NCBI GenBank assembly: GCA_023457715.1
Contig: JAEWKR010000042.1
Coordinates: forward strand, 1-50,601
Direction of reading: 5' to 3'
Source of the DNA: Verrucomicrobiota bacterium
GTDB lineage: Bacteria > Verrucomicrobiota > Verrucomicrobiia > Opitutales > Opitutaceae
DNA length: 50,601 nt
This document shows positions 8,571-17,345 of the stretch, piece after piece. Both the position numbers and the translations under genes were made by a program. The first letter of the stretch is position 1. The number at the start of each line of letters is the position of its first letter. The notes under the pieces were generated by a model, which saw only the letters and a list, made by a program, of their open reading frames with translations, did no database searches and was not told where the DNA came from.

Positions 8571-9779
8571 TTAGTTCCATTGCGCCTGCGCAAACGCGAG
8601 GTAGCGCTCCCAATCATAATCGAGCAGGTCATGTTCGCCCGGCCGCAAGTGGTAGCCCAGCCGGGTCGTGCCGGCGGGGTACAGGGCAAAGACGGGCGCC
8701 GCGTGGACGAGCGCCATGAACTCGCCGCGCGGATCCGCCCACAGGTCCTTGCTCGCGCTGGCCACGTACAACGCCCGTGGGGCAATCAGCGCGAGGAGCT
8801 GATGCTGGTCCACGGGCAGGCTACCCTCGTTGCCGCCGTAGCGCGGGAAGTTGCCGCAGAACCAGTGCGGGAACATGCGGGTGATGTCCTGCACGGTTTC
8901 GCCAAAGATCCGCTTCGAAAGCGCCGCGCCGCCGCAGCCGGATTCATTGGAGATGACGACCCGGAAACGCGGATCCGTCGCGCCGGCCCAGAGCGCCGCC
9001 TTGCCCAGCCGCGAATGACCCACCACCGCCAGCCGGGTGCGGTCGAACGCTGCGTCGGTCTCGAGGTAATCCGCCACGCGGCTGAGGCCCCACGCCCACG
9101 TCGCCACCGCTCCCCACGCGGTCGCGCCCGGCCCGCGTTGCTCCGCGGGAAACAGCCGCTGCACGCTGGCCGGATAACCGTCTGCGACATCCGGGAAGAA
9201 ATCCGCCGCATCGACAATCACCAGCGCCACGCCTGCCCGGGCAAACCGCTCCAGCGGCCACTGCGCCACGAAGGGCTTCGCGTACGCGCCCGGATTGGGG
9301 GTCGACGCCGACGGAAGGATGGCCGCGTCGCGCGCCACCGCTGGGTTGCCGCCGAGGTTGAGCGCTACGAACACGGGATGCGGACCCGACCCGGCCGGCT
9401 CGAGAATCAGCAGCATCGCTTTGGCCGAACCGAGCGGTGAGGTGAAGGTCAGCTCCACCTGCCGCCGCCGGAGGGTCGCCGAGTGCGCCCCCGCTTCGCG
9501 GAGCGCCGCCGCCATCTCAACGCGCGTGGCCGGGGCGTGGCCGTACACGTGATCGGCCACCCGCCGGAGGATGGCCGGCCGGCTGGCCTCCCAGGCGACC
9601 GCGGTCTTGATCTCCGCGCCGGCGTCGGCGACGAGCAGCTTGGGCAGCGGGTACATGACCACGCCCTCCGCGGGATCCGGCGGCAGCTGGGGAAGAAAGG
9701 CGGCGCTGTCGAAAGCCGGAGCAACCGCGGCCGAAGCCGTCAGCGAAGCCAGTGTCATGGCGATGAAGAGGAGTTTCAT
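8571..9779 (-). CDS. CE15 glucuronoyl methylesterase-like alpha/beta hydrolase
   Basis: A 402-residue secreted or periplasmic protein (signal peptide residues 1-18). The nucleophile motif VVGHSRLGKAALWAGA puts the catalytic Ser at about 256. ESGCGGAALSKR follows, and the C-terminal RPGEHDLLDYDWERY supplies the catalytic His. This arrangement is typical of the bacterial carbohydrate esterase family 15, whose members cleave ester links between glucuronoxylan and lignin. The TDPRF and FPHWFCGNF segments also fit. I infer a role in plant-polymer breakdown. The start at MKLLFIAM is chosen because it begins the signal peptide. A repeat cluster separates it from the energy-transduction operon. Confidence 0.8.
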   Translation of the reverse strand: MKLLFIAMTLASLTASAAVAPAFDSAAFLPQLPPDPAEGVVMYPLPKLLVADAGAEIKTAVAWEASRPAILRRVADHVYGHAPATRVEMAAALREAGAHSATLRRRQVELTFTSPLGSAKAMLLILEPAGSGPHPVFVALNLGGNPAVARDAAILPSASTPNPGAYAKPFVAQWPLERFARAGVALVIVDAADFFPDVADGYPASVQRLFPAEQRGPGATAWGAVATWAWGLSRVADYLETDAAFDRTRLAVVGHSRLGKAALWAGATDPRFRVVISNESGCGGAALSKRIFGETVQDITRMFPHWFCGNFPRYGGNEGSLPVDQHQLLALIAPRALYVASASKDLWADPRGEFMALVHAAPVFALYPAGTTRLGYHLRPGEHDLLDYDWERYLAFAQAQWN

Positions 9780-9893
9780 GGCGAGGGGCCCCGTCAGCCT
9801 ACGCGGAAGGCAGCGGAGTTCGAATGCGAAATGGTTCCCCGCCCCACCACGCCCACCGTGCCTCCCCCGAAGCGGACTCGCCGCAAGGGCCTC

Positions 9894-10354
9894 CGGCTGC
9901 GCCGGGATTTGAGATTTGAAATTTGAGATTTGAGATTGCGCCGGCACTCGCCACCGCGCCTTTCAGCCTTTCAGCTTTTCAGCTTTTCAGCTTTTTCCGC
10001 GTTTCCCCTCTGGCCCTCTGGCCCTCTGGCCGGCTGCGCCGGCATTTGAGATTTGAAATTTGAGATTTGAGATTGTCGCCGGCACTCGCCACCGCGCCTT
10101 TCAGCTTTTCAGCTTTTCAGCTTTTCAGCTTTTCAGCTTTTTCCCGTTTCCCCTCTGGCCCTCCGGCCCTCTGGCCGGCTGCGCCGGCATTTGAGATTTG
10201 AAATTTGAGATTTGAGATTGTCGCCGGCACTCGCCACCGCGCTTTTCAGCTTTTCAGCTTTTCAGCTTTTCCGCGTTTCCCCTCCGGCCCTCCGGCCCTC
10301 CGGCCCTCTGGCCCTCTGGCCTTCCGGCCTTCCGGCCTTCCGGCCCTCCGGCCT
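9894..10354. repeat. Cluster of three nested tandem repeat units (copy A)
   Basis: Three consecutive units of about 130-180 bp begin near 9896, 10032 and 10177. Each runs: GGCTGCGCCGG, a TTTGAGATTTGAAATTTGAG block, CGCCGGCACTCGCCACCGCGC, a variable run of TTTTCAGC octamers, TTTTTCCGCGTTTCCCCTC, and a variable run of TGGCCC/CGGCCCTC units. The last unit ends in a long expansion of GGCCCTCCGGCCTTCC. A second three-unit cluster with the same unit and orientation lies at 17905-18332. The micro-repeat copy number differs between units, as expected from replication slippage. Apparent ORFs across this cluster are artefacts. Confidence 0.85.
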
Positions 10355-11606
10355 ACAACGCCGTGAGTTCACCGACCCGCACCCGCACGGTACTCTCGAC
10401 CGCCCTGCCGTTTTCCAGGGCCGGGAAATAGCGGATGGACTGAAGCGCTTCCCGAATCGCGGCCTCCTTCAGAGGGCGCTTTCCATCCGCGTCCTCGAAA
10501 ACGGCGAGCACCTGGCCGCCTTTCGACACGCGGACATGATACACCGCCTCCGGGTCCACCTGCAGGAGCCGGTGGCGCGGGGCTGCGGCGAGCGCGGGGC
10601 CGGCCGGACTCGCGCCCACGCTCCGGCCCTTGTTTGCCGTCAGGTATGAGACCACGTGAAACTGATGAGCCTCGTCCGCGGTGATCTCCACCCGGCGGCG
10701 TGAGAGATTGGTCGCATACTCCCGCGTGCCGTCATACAGGTGCACGTCGCATTGCTCGAGCGTGTAGCCCGGCGGAAAGCCTCCCTGGAAAACCAGGACG
10801 CGTCGGGTCTCGCCGGCGCCCATCCGATCCAGCGCCCGCACGTACACCCATTTTCGGAATTGTCCCGGTTTGCTCCCTGGGTCGCGCACGCGGGCGATCA
10901 CCGCATAATGCGGCTGTGACAGCTCTTCCGCCGCCGTGACGGCAAAGGCCACCCGCAGAGCGTCGGGCTGTCCCTCCTGCCGGCCCATTGCGCTGCCCCC
11001 CGCCGCCACCTGCCCGAGATCGCCGCTCGCCACGGTGTTCGCCGCCTGCGACGTCCGTGCCGCGTCCAACTCCGCACCCGCACGGCTGGCCTGGGCCGAC
11101 CACATCGCGCGCTCCTCGGGACCCGAGGCATTTGCCGCCATCGCGCTGGCGTACCCGGCGCCGCTTTCCGCGTTGCGCACCCCCGCGTCGGCGACGTCCT
11201 GCATCGCCGCCGCGGCCGAGGCCATTCCGACCGCGTCCGCAATCCTCCGCAGGGGATCCGCCGCCGGGGTGAACGCAGGCTCGGCCTTGAACCCCTCGAC
11301 GACCGCTCCCGCCGCGGCGACCTTGATCGTCTCCTTGATCTGCAGCGGCAGGTCGGAACGGATCCTGACCTTGACCGCGCGATCGGACCCGCGCGCGATG
11401 AGCGTGTCCTCCGCCACGCTTTCGACCGGCAGGAACTGGCGGTCCTTTTCCACCGCGAGGTCGGCGCCGAGAAACAACACATGGGTTTTCGGTGCCGGCG
11501 ACGCGGAGGGCGGCGGCACGCTTTCGGTGGCGGCGGCGGCCACGGAGGCGAGACCGAGGAGGGCTGCCACGGCCAGCGCGGGGGCGAGGGATCGCTGCGT
11601 CTCCAT
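10353..11606 (-). CDS. Periplasmic protein with TonB-C-like C terminus, last gene of the Ton operon
   Basis: A 417-residue exported protein (signal peptide about 1-26). Residues about 85-230 are Ala-rich and helical. The C terminus, with the KRPLKEAAIREALQSIRYFPALENGRAVESTV-type pattern (residues about 375-417), resembles the TonB C-terminal fold, in which F.PA..NG.PV.S.V.V is typical. It lacks a membrane anchor of TonB type. It starts 6 nt after the TPR gene and is therefore the seventh gene of the energy-transduction operon. The role is unknown; binding to receptors or to the TonB complex is inferred from context and the C-terminal pattern. Confidence 0.6.
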   Translation of the reverse strand: METQRSLAPALAVAALLGLASVAAAATESVPPPSASPAPKTHVLFLGADLAVEKDRQFLPVESVAEDTLIARGSDRAVKVRIRSDLPLQIKETIKVAAAGAVVEGFKAEPAFTPAADPLRRIADAVGMASAAAAMQDVADAGVRNAESGAGYASAMAANASGPEERAMWSAQASRAGAELDAARTSQAANTVASGDLGQVAAGGSAMGRQEGQPDALRVAFAVTAAEELSQPHYAVIARVRDPGSKPGQFRKWVYVRALDRMGAGETRRVLVFQGGFPPGYTLEQCDVHLYDGTREYATNLSRRRVEITADEAHQFHVVSYLTANKGRSVGASPAGPALAAAPRHRLLQVDPEAVYHVRVSKGGQVLAVFEDADGKRPLKEAAIREALQSIRYFPALENGRAVESTVRVRVGELTAL

Positions 11607-11612
11607 AAGGCA

Positions 11613-13076
11613 TCAAGGCGCGACCGCGCCCGCGCTCTCGGCAAGCCGGCGCACCCGCGCGAGATAGGTGTCGACCGCCTCGGTCCGCTGGATCGCCTGG
11701 GCCTGCTCCAGCAACTCGACGGCCGCGGCATAGCGACGCTGGCGGACGTGCAGCGCGGCGAGTTCGAGCGCCGCGCGATAGGCGGCCGCCGGCACCCGGA
11801 CTGCGGCTTCCAGGGCGAGGCGGGCCCGAATGTCGTCCTGCTCCTGCACATACGTGCGACCCACGATCAGGAGCGCCGCGCCGTGCAGGGGCGCCTGCGC
11901 CAGCACGGCCTCGGCCTCGGCGCGGGCGTCCGCCCACCGCCGGCGTGCCAGCAGCAATTCCGCGCGTCCGTAATGATGCGCCAGACGGCCGGCCTCGTCC
12001 TGCGCGGTTGCAAGGGGCGCCAGAGCGCTCTCCGCCTCGGCCAGCTTGCCGGCGGCAATCAGGGCCCGCCCGTAGTGAAGCAGCTTTTCGGCCCCGCGCG
12101 CCGGCTCGCGTTGACTCAGCCCGGCGTAGCGGGCGATGGCCTCGGCCGGCAGCCCTTGCTCCGCGTAAAGATCCCCCAGCAGCGCGAGTTCGTCGTCGCC
12201 GCCGACGCGCGCCGACAGCGCGGTTTCCAGCAGCACGGTTGCCTCAGCTCTGCGGCCCTGTGCCACCATCAGTCCGGCGGAGGCCATCCAATAACGAGCG
12301 TCCTCGGGATGCTGCACCGTCAACGCCCGCGCCAGCGCCTCCGCGCGTCCGTACTGCCGATTCGCCGTCGCGATCCGCAACAGGCCCTCCCTCCAGCCCG
12401 CGTTGCGGGGGTCGGCCGCCAGTGCCTGGGTGTACGCCGCCTCGGCCGCCACGGGATCGCCGGTTTTCTCGAGGCAGAATGCCAGCAGGCCGGCGGTCGA
12501 CGCATCGCGGTCGCCCAGCGAGATCGCCTTGGTCAGCGCATCGATTGCCTCGGGGTAGCGCTGCGCCGAATAATACAGGACGCCGAGATTGGTCCAGGCC
12601 CGCAGGAAAGTGGGATAGCGTTTGACCGCGCTGCGGTAGTGCTTCTCCGCGACCTCCGCCTCGCCGGCGCCGTAATACGCGTTGCCCAGGATGAACTCGA
12701 ACGCCGGGCTCGGCGGCGTCTTCTCGTCCATCATTCCCTCCAGCATCCGGAGGGCGAGCGCCGGATGCGTCCCCAGCATCTGGAGAACCTTTTCGTAGAC
12801 GGCATACTCCTCGGCGTTGATTTCCGGCTCCCGCTCCTTGAGAAACCCGTTCGACGCGTTGACGATTCGCCGCGGGTCCAGCCGTGCAGCGCGCTCCAGG
12901 TCGCGCGGCGCATCGTCCAGACCGGTAAAATCGAAGAGCGGTGGACGGTCGTCCGCCGCCTTGATAGTGACCGTGCCCGCCGGTGCGAGTACCAGCGCCA
13001 GGAGCGCGGCCAGCCCGAGCTGGAACGGAACCGCGCGGTGCGGCGCCGGGGGGAACAGGTTCGCCGGAGTTTTCAT
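11613..13076 (-). CDS. Periplasmic TPR protein of the TonB/ExbB operon
   Basis: A 487-residue protein with an N-terminal membrane or signal segment (about 17-40). From about residue 110 to the end it consists of tetratricopeptide repeats (for example FILGNAYYGAGEAEVAEKHY and WTNLGVLYYSAQRYPEAI). Homologous TPR genes follow tonB2 in the Vibrio/Shewanella-type Ton clusters. Its ATG overlaps the tonB stop codon as ATGA (13073-13076), which indicates translational coupling. An earlier in-frame start exists, but the overlap and the hydrophobic leader support this one. It probably scaffolds the Ton complex on the periplasmic side. Confidence 0.8.
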   Translation of the reverse strand: MKTPANLFPPAPHRAVPFQLGLAALLALVLAPAGTVTIKAADDRPPLFDFTGLDDAPRDLERAARLDPRRIVNASNGFLKEREPEINAEEYAVYEKVLQMLGTHPALALRMLEGMMDEKTPPSPAFEFILGNAYYGAGEAEVAEKHYRSAVKRYPTFLRAWTNLGVLYYSAQRYPEAIDALTKAISLGDRDASTAGLLAFCLEKTGDPVAAEAAYTQALAADPRNAGWREGLLRIATANRQYGRAEALARALTVQHPEDARYWMASAGLMVAQGRRAEATVLLETALSARVGGDDELALLGDLYAEQGLPAEAIARYAGLSQREPARGAEKLLHYGRALIAAGKLAEAESALAPLATAQDEAGRLAHHYGRAELLLARRRWADARAEAEAVLAQAPLHGAALLIVGRTYVQEQDDIRARLALEAAVRVPAAAYRAALELAALHVRQRRYAAAVELLEQAQAIQRTEAVDTYLARVRRLAESAGAVAP

Positions 13077-13861
13077 CGGTCGAGGGAAAACGGCGATCCG
13101 CCGGTGCGGAAATTGATCCGGATGGCCTGCTGCGCGAGAACCTTGACCTTGCGACCGCGACGGGTCGGCGGCGTGAAACGCCACTCGGCCTCCACACAGC
13201 GTGCGACCACTTCGTCGAAACCGCGCCGGCCGGAACTCTCCACCAGGCGCGCGTTGAGCACCCGGCCCTGCGGGTCGATCAACAGGAGCAACAGCACGCG
13301 GAGGCTGGCGGCATCGGCGCTGACCTCCGCCGGCACATCAGGCACGGTGCGCACGATCGCGCGGACGCGCTGATCGATTTCGTTCTCCTGGTATACGCGT
13401 CCGACGTCGGCCGTGAGATTCAGGCGCGCGGCCAGCTCCGCGGCCGGTGGCGGCGGCTGGGTCCGAGCCGCGACGGGGGCCGCGGTCGGGAGGAGGGCTT
13501 CGAAATCCGGCGGGACCACGGCGACCGTCACAGGACTGTCGGACGGGCCGAGTTCCAGTCCGCCCAGCGGCAGCGCGTCCGCGAGGTCCGCCTCCGGCCT
13601 CGGAGCGGAGACGGGAGGCGGGGGCGGTGGCAGCGGCACGGGGCCCGGGACCCGGCGCAGGTCATCGCCCGCCACAAGCGCCGGCTCCGGCGCCCAGGCT
13701 TCCACGCGCGCGAGGGCGACAAACAGCGCCGCCGTGAACAGCACGCCCAGGACCAGGGCCGCCCCCTCATCGCGACGGAGGGACGCCGATAGTGCGGCGG
13801 GTCCAGGGCCGTCCGCGACGGTCCATCCGGAGGGGTGCAGTGGGAGAGGTGCGTTTGCCAT
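13073..13861 (-). CDS. tonB: Energy transducer TonB
   Basis: A 262-residue TonB-like protein. A single N-terminal membrane segment (about 35-52, ALVLGVLFTAALFVAL) is followed by a proline-rich periplasmic spacer (PVPLPPPPPPV, about 73-85) and a C-terminal TonB domain (about 185-262). The last includes LLLLIDPQGRVLNARLVES and FDEVVARCVEAEWRFTPP, the alpha/beta signature that contacts TonB-box receptors. The N-terminal cytoplasmic part is longer than usual. It lies 2 nt after exbD and overlaps the TPR gene by 4 nt. It transmits the proton-motive force from ExbBD to outer-membrane transporters. Confidence 0.85.
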   Translation of the reverse strand: MANAPLPLHPSGWTVADGPGPAALSASLRRDEGAALVLGVLFTAALFVALARVEAWAPEPALVAGDDLRRVPGPVPLPPPPPPVSAPRPEADLADALPLGGLELGPSDSPVTVAVVPPDFEALLPTAAPVAARTQPPPPAAELAARLNLTADVGRVYQENEIDQRVRAIVRTVPDVPAEVSADAASLRVLLLLLIDPQGRVLNARLVESSGRRGFDEVVARCVEAEWRFTPPTRRGRKVKVLAQQAIRINFRTGGSPFSLDR

Positions 13862-13863
13862 GG

Positions 13864-14277
13864 TCAGGGGGTCGCAGCCCGTTCGGTGGCGAACTGCACC
13901 TGGGAAATGCCGGATCGCTTGGCCTCGGTGTAGAGCTCGGCAAAGGGCCCCAGACTGGAACCGCGATCCGCCCGGATGATCACCGCGGGGGAGCGTCCCA
14001 ATGCGGCCTGCTTGAGGACGGTCGCGACCTGGTCGAGGCGAAGCTCCTGTCCGTCGAAATAGATCCGGTTGTCCGCCGTGAGCGCCACGAGCAGAAGGTT
14101 TTGGTCCGAATTCACCGCGCCGGTGACATCAGGCTTTTGAACCTCGACACCCGGATCGCTCACAAACGCGCTGCTGATCATCAGGAAGATGACGAGCACC
14201 ATGATGCAATCGACCATCGGCACCATGTCGATGTGGGTCGCGTCACCGGCCCCTGCGCCGCGGCGGATCCGGATCAT
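13864..14277 (-). CDS. exbD: ExbD/TolR biopolymer transport protein
   Basis: A 137-residue protein with the family layout. A short cytoplasmic basic N terminus is followed by one membrane helix (about 17-38, DMVPMVDCIMVLVIFLMISS) with the essential Asp at about residue 23, then a periplasmic domain with the motif VIIRADRGSSLGPF. ExbD forms the proton channel with ExbB. The ATG at 14277 overlaps the stop of the preceding exbB-like gene (ATGA at 14274-14277), which fixes the start even though the frame stays open upstream. tonB follows 2 nt later. Confidence 0.88.
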   Translation of the reverse strand: MIRIRRGAGAGDATHIDMVPMVDCIMVLVIFLMISSAFVSDPGVEVQKPDVTGAVNSDQNLLLVALTADNRIYFDGQELRLDQVATVLKQAALGRSPAVIIRADRGSSLGPFAELYTEAKRSGISQVQFATERAATP

Positions 14278-14801
14278 GGCTCCCCTCCCTTCGCCGGGGG
14301 AGGCAACCCCGCGGCCGCTGCCATGCACGCATTCATTTCGCGTTGCGCCAGATACAGCAAAGCCAGGGCGGGCAGTGCGACGAGGAGGCCCGATTCGGTG
14401 GCCACCAGGACTTCCGAGATTCCCCGCGCCAGCCCCTCCATCGATTTCTCGCCGGCTTGCCGCGACAACGTGTCGAAGGTCTTGGTCATGCCGCTCACCG
14501 TCCCCAGCAGACCCAGCAGGGGCGCCGCGGCGATCATGGCGCCGATTGCGAGACGGGGATGCCGGAACGCGGCGCGGATCTCCTCCTCCCGCCGCTGGCG
14601 GGACGCGGCGGAGGCGTCGGGGGACACAGGCGCCCACGTAGCCGGGGCCTCGGGCAAAGTCCCGCCGCCCGCGACCCGCCGCTTCAGGCGTCGCAGCGTC
14701 AGCAGCAGCGCGAAGCAGCGCCAGTACAACAACACCGAGAGCCCCATGATCGCGATGATCGTGGGCCCGCCTTTGTCGATCAGTTGCTGCAGCGCGTGCA
14801 T
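14274..14801 (-). CDS. exbB: ExbB/TolQ/MotA-family proton channel protein
   Basis: A 175-residue protein of short ExbB type with three membrane segments (about 14-35, 85-110 and 125-150). The conserved ExbB/TolQ motif PLLGLLGTVSGMTKTF (about 94-109) and GISEVLVATESGLLVALPAL (about 127-146) are both present. It is shorter than E. coli ExbB. It starts 8 nt after the longer ExbB-like gene and overlaps exbD by 4 nt. Having two ExbB-like proteins in one operon matches the TtpC/ExbB2 arrangement of TonB2 systems. Confidence 0.85.
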   Translation of the reverse strand: MHALQQLIDKGGPTIIAIMGLSVLLYWRCFALLLTLRRLKRRVAGGGTLPEAPATWAPVSPDASAASRQRREEEIRAAFRHPRLAIGAMIAAAPLLGLLGTVSGMTKTFDTLSRQAGEKSMEGLARGISEVLVATESGLLVALPALALLYLAQREMNACMAAAAGLPPPAKGGEP

Positions 14802-14809
14802 GCGAAAAT

Positions 14810-16315
14810 CTACGTGCGGACGTCCGCCGGGGCCGCCGAGCGGCTGAGTTCCACGGCGGTGCAGAACTCCAGGGCGCTGCGCTCGAGCCCTCCGAGCTGC
14901 TTCTGGATGCGATGCGACAGAAAACCGTGGGCGACCAACGTTGGGATCGCGACTGCGAGGCCGAGTTCGGTCGCCACGAGCACCTCCGAGATGCCGCTCG
15001 AGAGTTTTCCGGCATTGCCCGTCCCAAAGACCGTGATCAACGCGAAGGTCTTCACCATGCCGACCACGGTGCCCAGCAAGCCCATGAGCGGAGCGGCGGT
15101 GGCAATGACCGCCAGCAGCGGCAGGTGGCGCTCATAGTCGAGCCGGCCGCGCAACAGCTCCGCTTCCAGGCGTTCCTCCAGGATGACCTTGGTATCGCAG
15201 GCGTGCCGCAGGCCCACGGCGAAAAGCGCGCGCGTGCCTGGCCGCAGTTCCCGGACCGCTACCTCCGCCTCGCGGAAAGCGCCCCGCGCGACCAGCGCCA
15301 GCACGGCATTGATCTGTTCCGGCCGGTCGCCGCGCAATCGCCGCACGTCGCGCAGTTTGCCCAGGATGAGGACGAGGGACAGCGCGCCGACGGCGAGGAT
15401 CGCGAACGCCATCACGCCGCCCTTGCGGATATGTTCCCAAGGTGTGCCCATCGTTTCCTGGAGCCGGAGGGCCCGTCCCCCCGAGGCGTCCGCGAGCATC
15501 GCTCCCGGACGCCCGGCGAAGAGGCTGTCCGCGTCGGCGCGCCCCCAGCCCGGCAGGGGATGGCTCACGGGGTGGCGCGCCCCTTCGCGCCGGCGTACCG
15601 TCCCGGGCGTACCGCCGCCTTCCGGCTGGAAAAACGTTTCCGGCCCCACGTACACGAACGTGCCGGTGCGCACCTCCGTCTCGGGTTCCACGGTGGCGGT
15701 CCCCGCCGTCCGGTAGCCCCCCAGCAGTCGCTCCGTCCGGCCCAGCAGAAATTCGACGACCTCCAGCGCCGCCGCCCCGTGGGCGCCGGGGGCCGGCTGG
15801 TCCAAGGCCGTCTGCAGCGTCGCCGCCACCCTTGCATCGGGCCCGTGCTCCTCGCCCGGAGACAACCCCGCGACGACCGCGCCGAGCCCCTCACGGGCGA
15901 CGGTGGCGGCGTAGCCCGTGGTCTTGCGCAACGCCTCCAGGTCCTGCACCCGCTGACGCCGCTCCTCCGCGCCCGCCTCGGCCGTTGCCTCGAGCCGGGT
16001 CAGCTCGCGCTCCGCGGCCACCAGCCGCTCCTCCGCGGCGCGGATCCGCTCCAGCACCGGCGCCTTTTCTGCCGCCACCCGCGCCCGCGTGCGGGTCAAT
16101 GCTTCGGCGGCCTCCTGCGTCCGCCGCCGGTATTCGGCGGCGGTGGCCGTCAGCGCCGCGTCCATCCGCGCCACATGCCCCGCCGGGGTCTGTCCCTCTT
16201 GCGGGGTCTGTCCCCATCCGGGCGCCTGTCCCCCTCCGAGCGCGGCGCATAACAGCAGGGTTCCTGTTGCCGCGCGCAGACTTCGCCGCCGGCTGGAGTC
16301 GATGCGACGACTCAT
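14810..16315 (-). CDS. Long ExbB-like protein with periplasmic coiled coil (TtpC-like)
   Basis: A 501-residue protein with a signal peptide (about 1-36). A long charged coiled coil follows (about 55-150, rich in Glu, Arg and Ala heptads), then a membrane domain in the last 190 residues with three helices. PLMGLLGTVVGMVKTF and SSGISEVLVATELGLAVAIPTL are the MotA/TolQ/ExbB signatures. Such N-terminally extended ExbB proteins correspond to TtpC of Vibrio TonB2 systems. The start at 16315 is set by the ATGA overlap with the upstream gene (16312-16315). It probably energises or regulates the ExbB-ExbD-TonB complex. Confidence 0.82.
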   Translation of the reverse strand: MSRRIDSSRRRSLRAATGTLLLCAALGGGQAPGWGQTPQEGQTPAGHVARMDAALTATAAEYRRRTQEAAEALTRTRARVAAEKAPVLERIRAAEERLVAAERELTRLEATAEAGAEERRQRVQDLEALRKTTGYAATVAREGLGAVVAGLSPGEEHGPDARVAATLQTALDQPAPGAHGAAALEVVEFLLGRTERLLGGYRTAGTATVEPETEVRTGTFVYVGPETFFQPEGGGTPGTVRRREGARHPVSHPLPGWGRADADSLFAGRPGAMLADASGGRALRLQETMGTPWEHIRKGGVMAFAILAVGALSLVLILGKLRDVRRLRGDRPEQINAVLALVARGAFREAEVAVRELRPGTRALFAVGLRHACDTKVILEERLEAELLRGRLDYERHLPLLAVIATAAPLMGLLGTVVGMVKTFALITVFGTGNAGKLSSGISEVLVATELGLAVAIPTLVAHGFLSHRIQKQLGGLERSALEFCTAVELSRSAAPADVRT

Positions 16316-17118
16316 TTTGCCTCCCCTCCTTCCGCCACGAATTTCCCCACGGTGAGCGGCAACGGGTGCAACCCGGGATCCGCCTTGTCCCGCGCGATCT
16401 GCAGCAACGTCTCCACCGCCGCATAGGCCTGCGGCCGCGGCTGCCACCGCCAGGCGCCGCCTTCCGGAGCTCCGACCCACACCTGCCGGTTGGGCGCATC
16501 CAACGCATACCCCTGCGCCAGGCCCCAATAAAGCACGGGCAGGGAACGCGGCGCCGGCTGGCCGGGAATCGTCAGCACATCCTCCACCACCGCCACGCTG
16601 CGATTAAACTCCAGGCAACGATTCAACACGGTCATCGTGAGCTGGAACCGCTCGGCGGGGGGCAGCGAGGGATTGGCCAGGCTGCGGTACGACATCTCCA
16701 GCGCGTCGGACACCCGCGGCGGCAGGTTCCGACGCAGCTGACCGAGCCGCTCGGCCATCGCTTTCAGACGGGCGTCCATCGCCTGCACGTCCGCCTGCTC
16801 CGCCTCCCACCGGCCCCGAAGCGTCGATGCCTCCTCGCGCGCGCGGGCGGTGCGCGCGCGGACCAGCTCGCGTTTTTCCTCCGTCACCGCTGCCCGTTCC
16901 TCCAGGGCCACGGCCATCGCCTCCAGCAACGCGCGCTCGTCATGCCATGTGGTGTCCAGCCGCGCGGCCTCGAGCCGCAGTTTGACCCAGTCATCCACGG
17001 ACTTCGTGGCGGTCTCCACCGTGTCCGCGGCAAATGTGGGCGCGGGGGCCGTCGCGCATGCCAGCACGAGAAGAACGAGCCCGGACGCGAAACGAGCAGT
17101 CATGGGGTGGCCGGGCAT
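16312..17118 (-). CDS. DUF3450-like exported coiled-coil protein, first gene of the Ton operon
   Basis: A 268-residue protein with a signal peptide (the second ATG at 17103, MTARFASGLVLLVLA, may be the true start). A long coiled coil covers about residues 45-135, and a conserved globular C terminus follows. The length, the coiled coil, the phrase LTMTVLNRCLEFNRSVAVVED and its position directly before a TtpC-like ExbB gene match the DUF3450 family. It begins a seven-gene run with overlaps or gaps of 8 nt or less, so regulation of the whole operon should come from the gap at 17119-17345. I see no convincing Fur box there. Confidence 0.75.
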   Translation of the reverse strand: MPGHPMTARFASGLVLLVLACATAPAPTFAADTVETATKSVDDWVKLRLEAARLDTTWHDERALLEAMAVALEERAAVTEEKRELVRARTARAREEASTLRGRWEAEQADVQAMDARLKAMAERLGQLRRNLPPRVSDALEMSYRSLANPSLPPAERFQLTMTVLNRCLEFNRSVAVVEDVLTIPGQPAPRSLPVLYWGLAQGYALDAPNRQVWVGAPEGGAWRWQPRPQAYAAVETLLQIARDKADPGLHPLPLTVGKFVAEGGEAK

Positions 17119-17345
17119 GCCGGCGGGTGGAAGGGGATTTTGACTATTCGAGCCGCTCGGCGGAGCGGGACAGGGTGTATATAAGACGGTCGAGACGGCC
17201 GCTTCCGCGAGAGCGATGTGACTTTACCCGCTGGATTCACGTCGGCGGTAACCGCCCGCACGGGTTGCAGGATTTCGATTCCGGCGTCCGTTGTGCTCTT
17301 AACTCTGCACTCTGAAATCTAGAAACCCGCGAGGCGGGCCTTCCC

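Noticed and set aside
7992..9440. Long plus-strand ORF opposite the basic protein and the CE15-like gene
   Set aside because: Arg/Gly/His-rich composition and no domain; the minus strand carries catalytic motifs.
9894..10354. Regular repeats suggesting a CRISPR array
   Set aside because: Units are 130-180 bp, contain internal microsatellites, lack unique spacers of constant length, and no cas genes are near.
11481..13373. 630-codon plus-strand ORF in the Ton operon
   Set aside because: Shadow of the TPR and TonB genes, which have overlapping start and stop codons on the minus strand.
17119..17345. Fur box or sigma-70 promoter for the Ton operon
   Set aside because: A TATATA string near 17174 is present but no matching -35 box or Fur palindrome could be seen, so I do not list it.
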